Made by a program: the position numbers and the translations under genes
Shown: in pieces, positions 5,451 to 5,505 of the stretch
Numbering within the stretch: position 1 is the stretch's first letter
How the letters are laid out: each line of letters begins with the position of its first letter
NCBI GenBank assembly: GCA_022842745.1
Contig: JALHPA010000253.1
Location: 1 to 5,505 of the forward strand
Length of the DNA stretch: 5,505 nucleotides
Reading direction: 5' to 3'
DNA from: Pirellulales bacterium
Lineage (GTDB): Bacteria > Planctomycetota > Planctomycetia > Pirellulales > JALHPA01
Notes under the pieces: generated by a model
Database searches by the model: none
Told to the model about the DNA's origin: nothing
Seen by the model: the letters and a program-made list of their open reading frames with translations, nothing else

Positions 5451-5505
5451 AGGGAGGGACGCCAGGTGGCTGTTCGCAATGACTGGCTTGACGATGGGAA
5501 CTACA

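Noticed and set aside
5357..5479. 41-residue extension of TreZ from a TTG codon
   Set aside because: No Shine-Dalgarno precedes it, the added residues are Pro/Arg/His-rich without TreZ similarity, and the family N-terminus fits ATG 5356.
4832..5482. Plus-strand frame of 216 codons opposite the treZ 5' part
   Set aside because: Same artefact: antisense to conserved barrel and N-terminal motifs of TreZ, with no recognisable domain.
5488..5505. TTGACG at 5488-5493, a possible -35 for a plus-strand gene beyond the right edge
   Set aside because: The matching -10 would lie outside the window, so it cannot be assessed.

Overview
The window looks like chromosomal DNA of a planctomycete (phylum Planctomycetota). 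Two of its five genes belong to families greatly expanded in that phylum: a DUF1559 pseudopilin-like protein and a PF06439 (DUF1080) secreted sugar hydrolase. The DNA is GC-rich. No mobile element, CRISPR array, tRNA or rRNA was seen, and the genes look intact apart from one cut by the window edge.

Layout. 1-639 (+) holds the C-terminal 212 residues of a DUF1559 protein, cut by the left edge exactly at its CPSRR motif, followed by a good intrinsic terminator at 685-714. 640-1016 is a G-rich intergenic stretch with a perfect 20-bp tandem duplication (871-910). 1017-1682 (+) is a DtxR/MntR-type metal-dependent repressor with an FeoA/SH3-like C-terminal domain. It converges, across 44 bp, on a run of three genes on the minus strand. 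In order of transcription these are treZ (5356-3494, malto-oligosyltrehalose trehalohydrolase), a nitrilase-superfamily amidohydrolase (3455-2592, 38 bp after treZ) and a secreted PF06439 protein (2452-1727, 139 bp further on).

How the genes relate. TreZ carries out the last step of the TreY-TreZ route that turns maltodextrin or glycogen ends into trehalose; its partners treY and treX are not in the window. The nitrilase follows treZ closely enough to be co-transcribed, but a shared pathway is not evident. The PF06439 protein is probably exported and acts on 3-keto sugars; it may have its own promoter. The DtxR-type regulator probably senses Mn(II) or Fe(II), and its targets are not visible here.

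Most interesting observations: synonymous codon choice mirrors between strands (G-ending codons in plus-strand genes, C-ending in minus-strand genes), which points to a replication-linked skew; the regulator has an unusual set of metal ligands; the DUF1559 H-X9-DG motif reads H-X9-DA; an 8-bp operator-like inverted repeat lies upstream of treZ; and a G-quadruplex-type G-run cluster covers the 3' end of the nitrilase gene. I see no convincing evidence of a new multi-gene system in this window.
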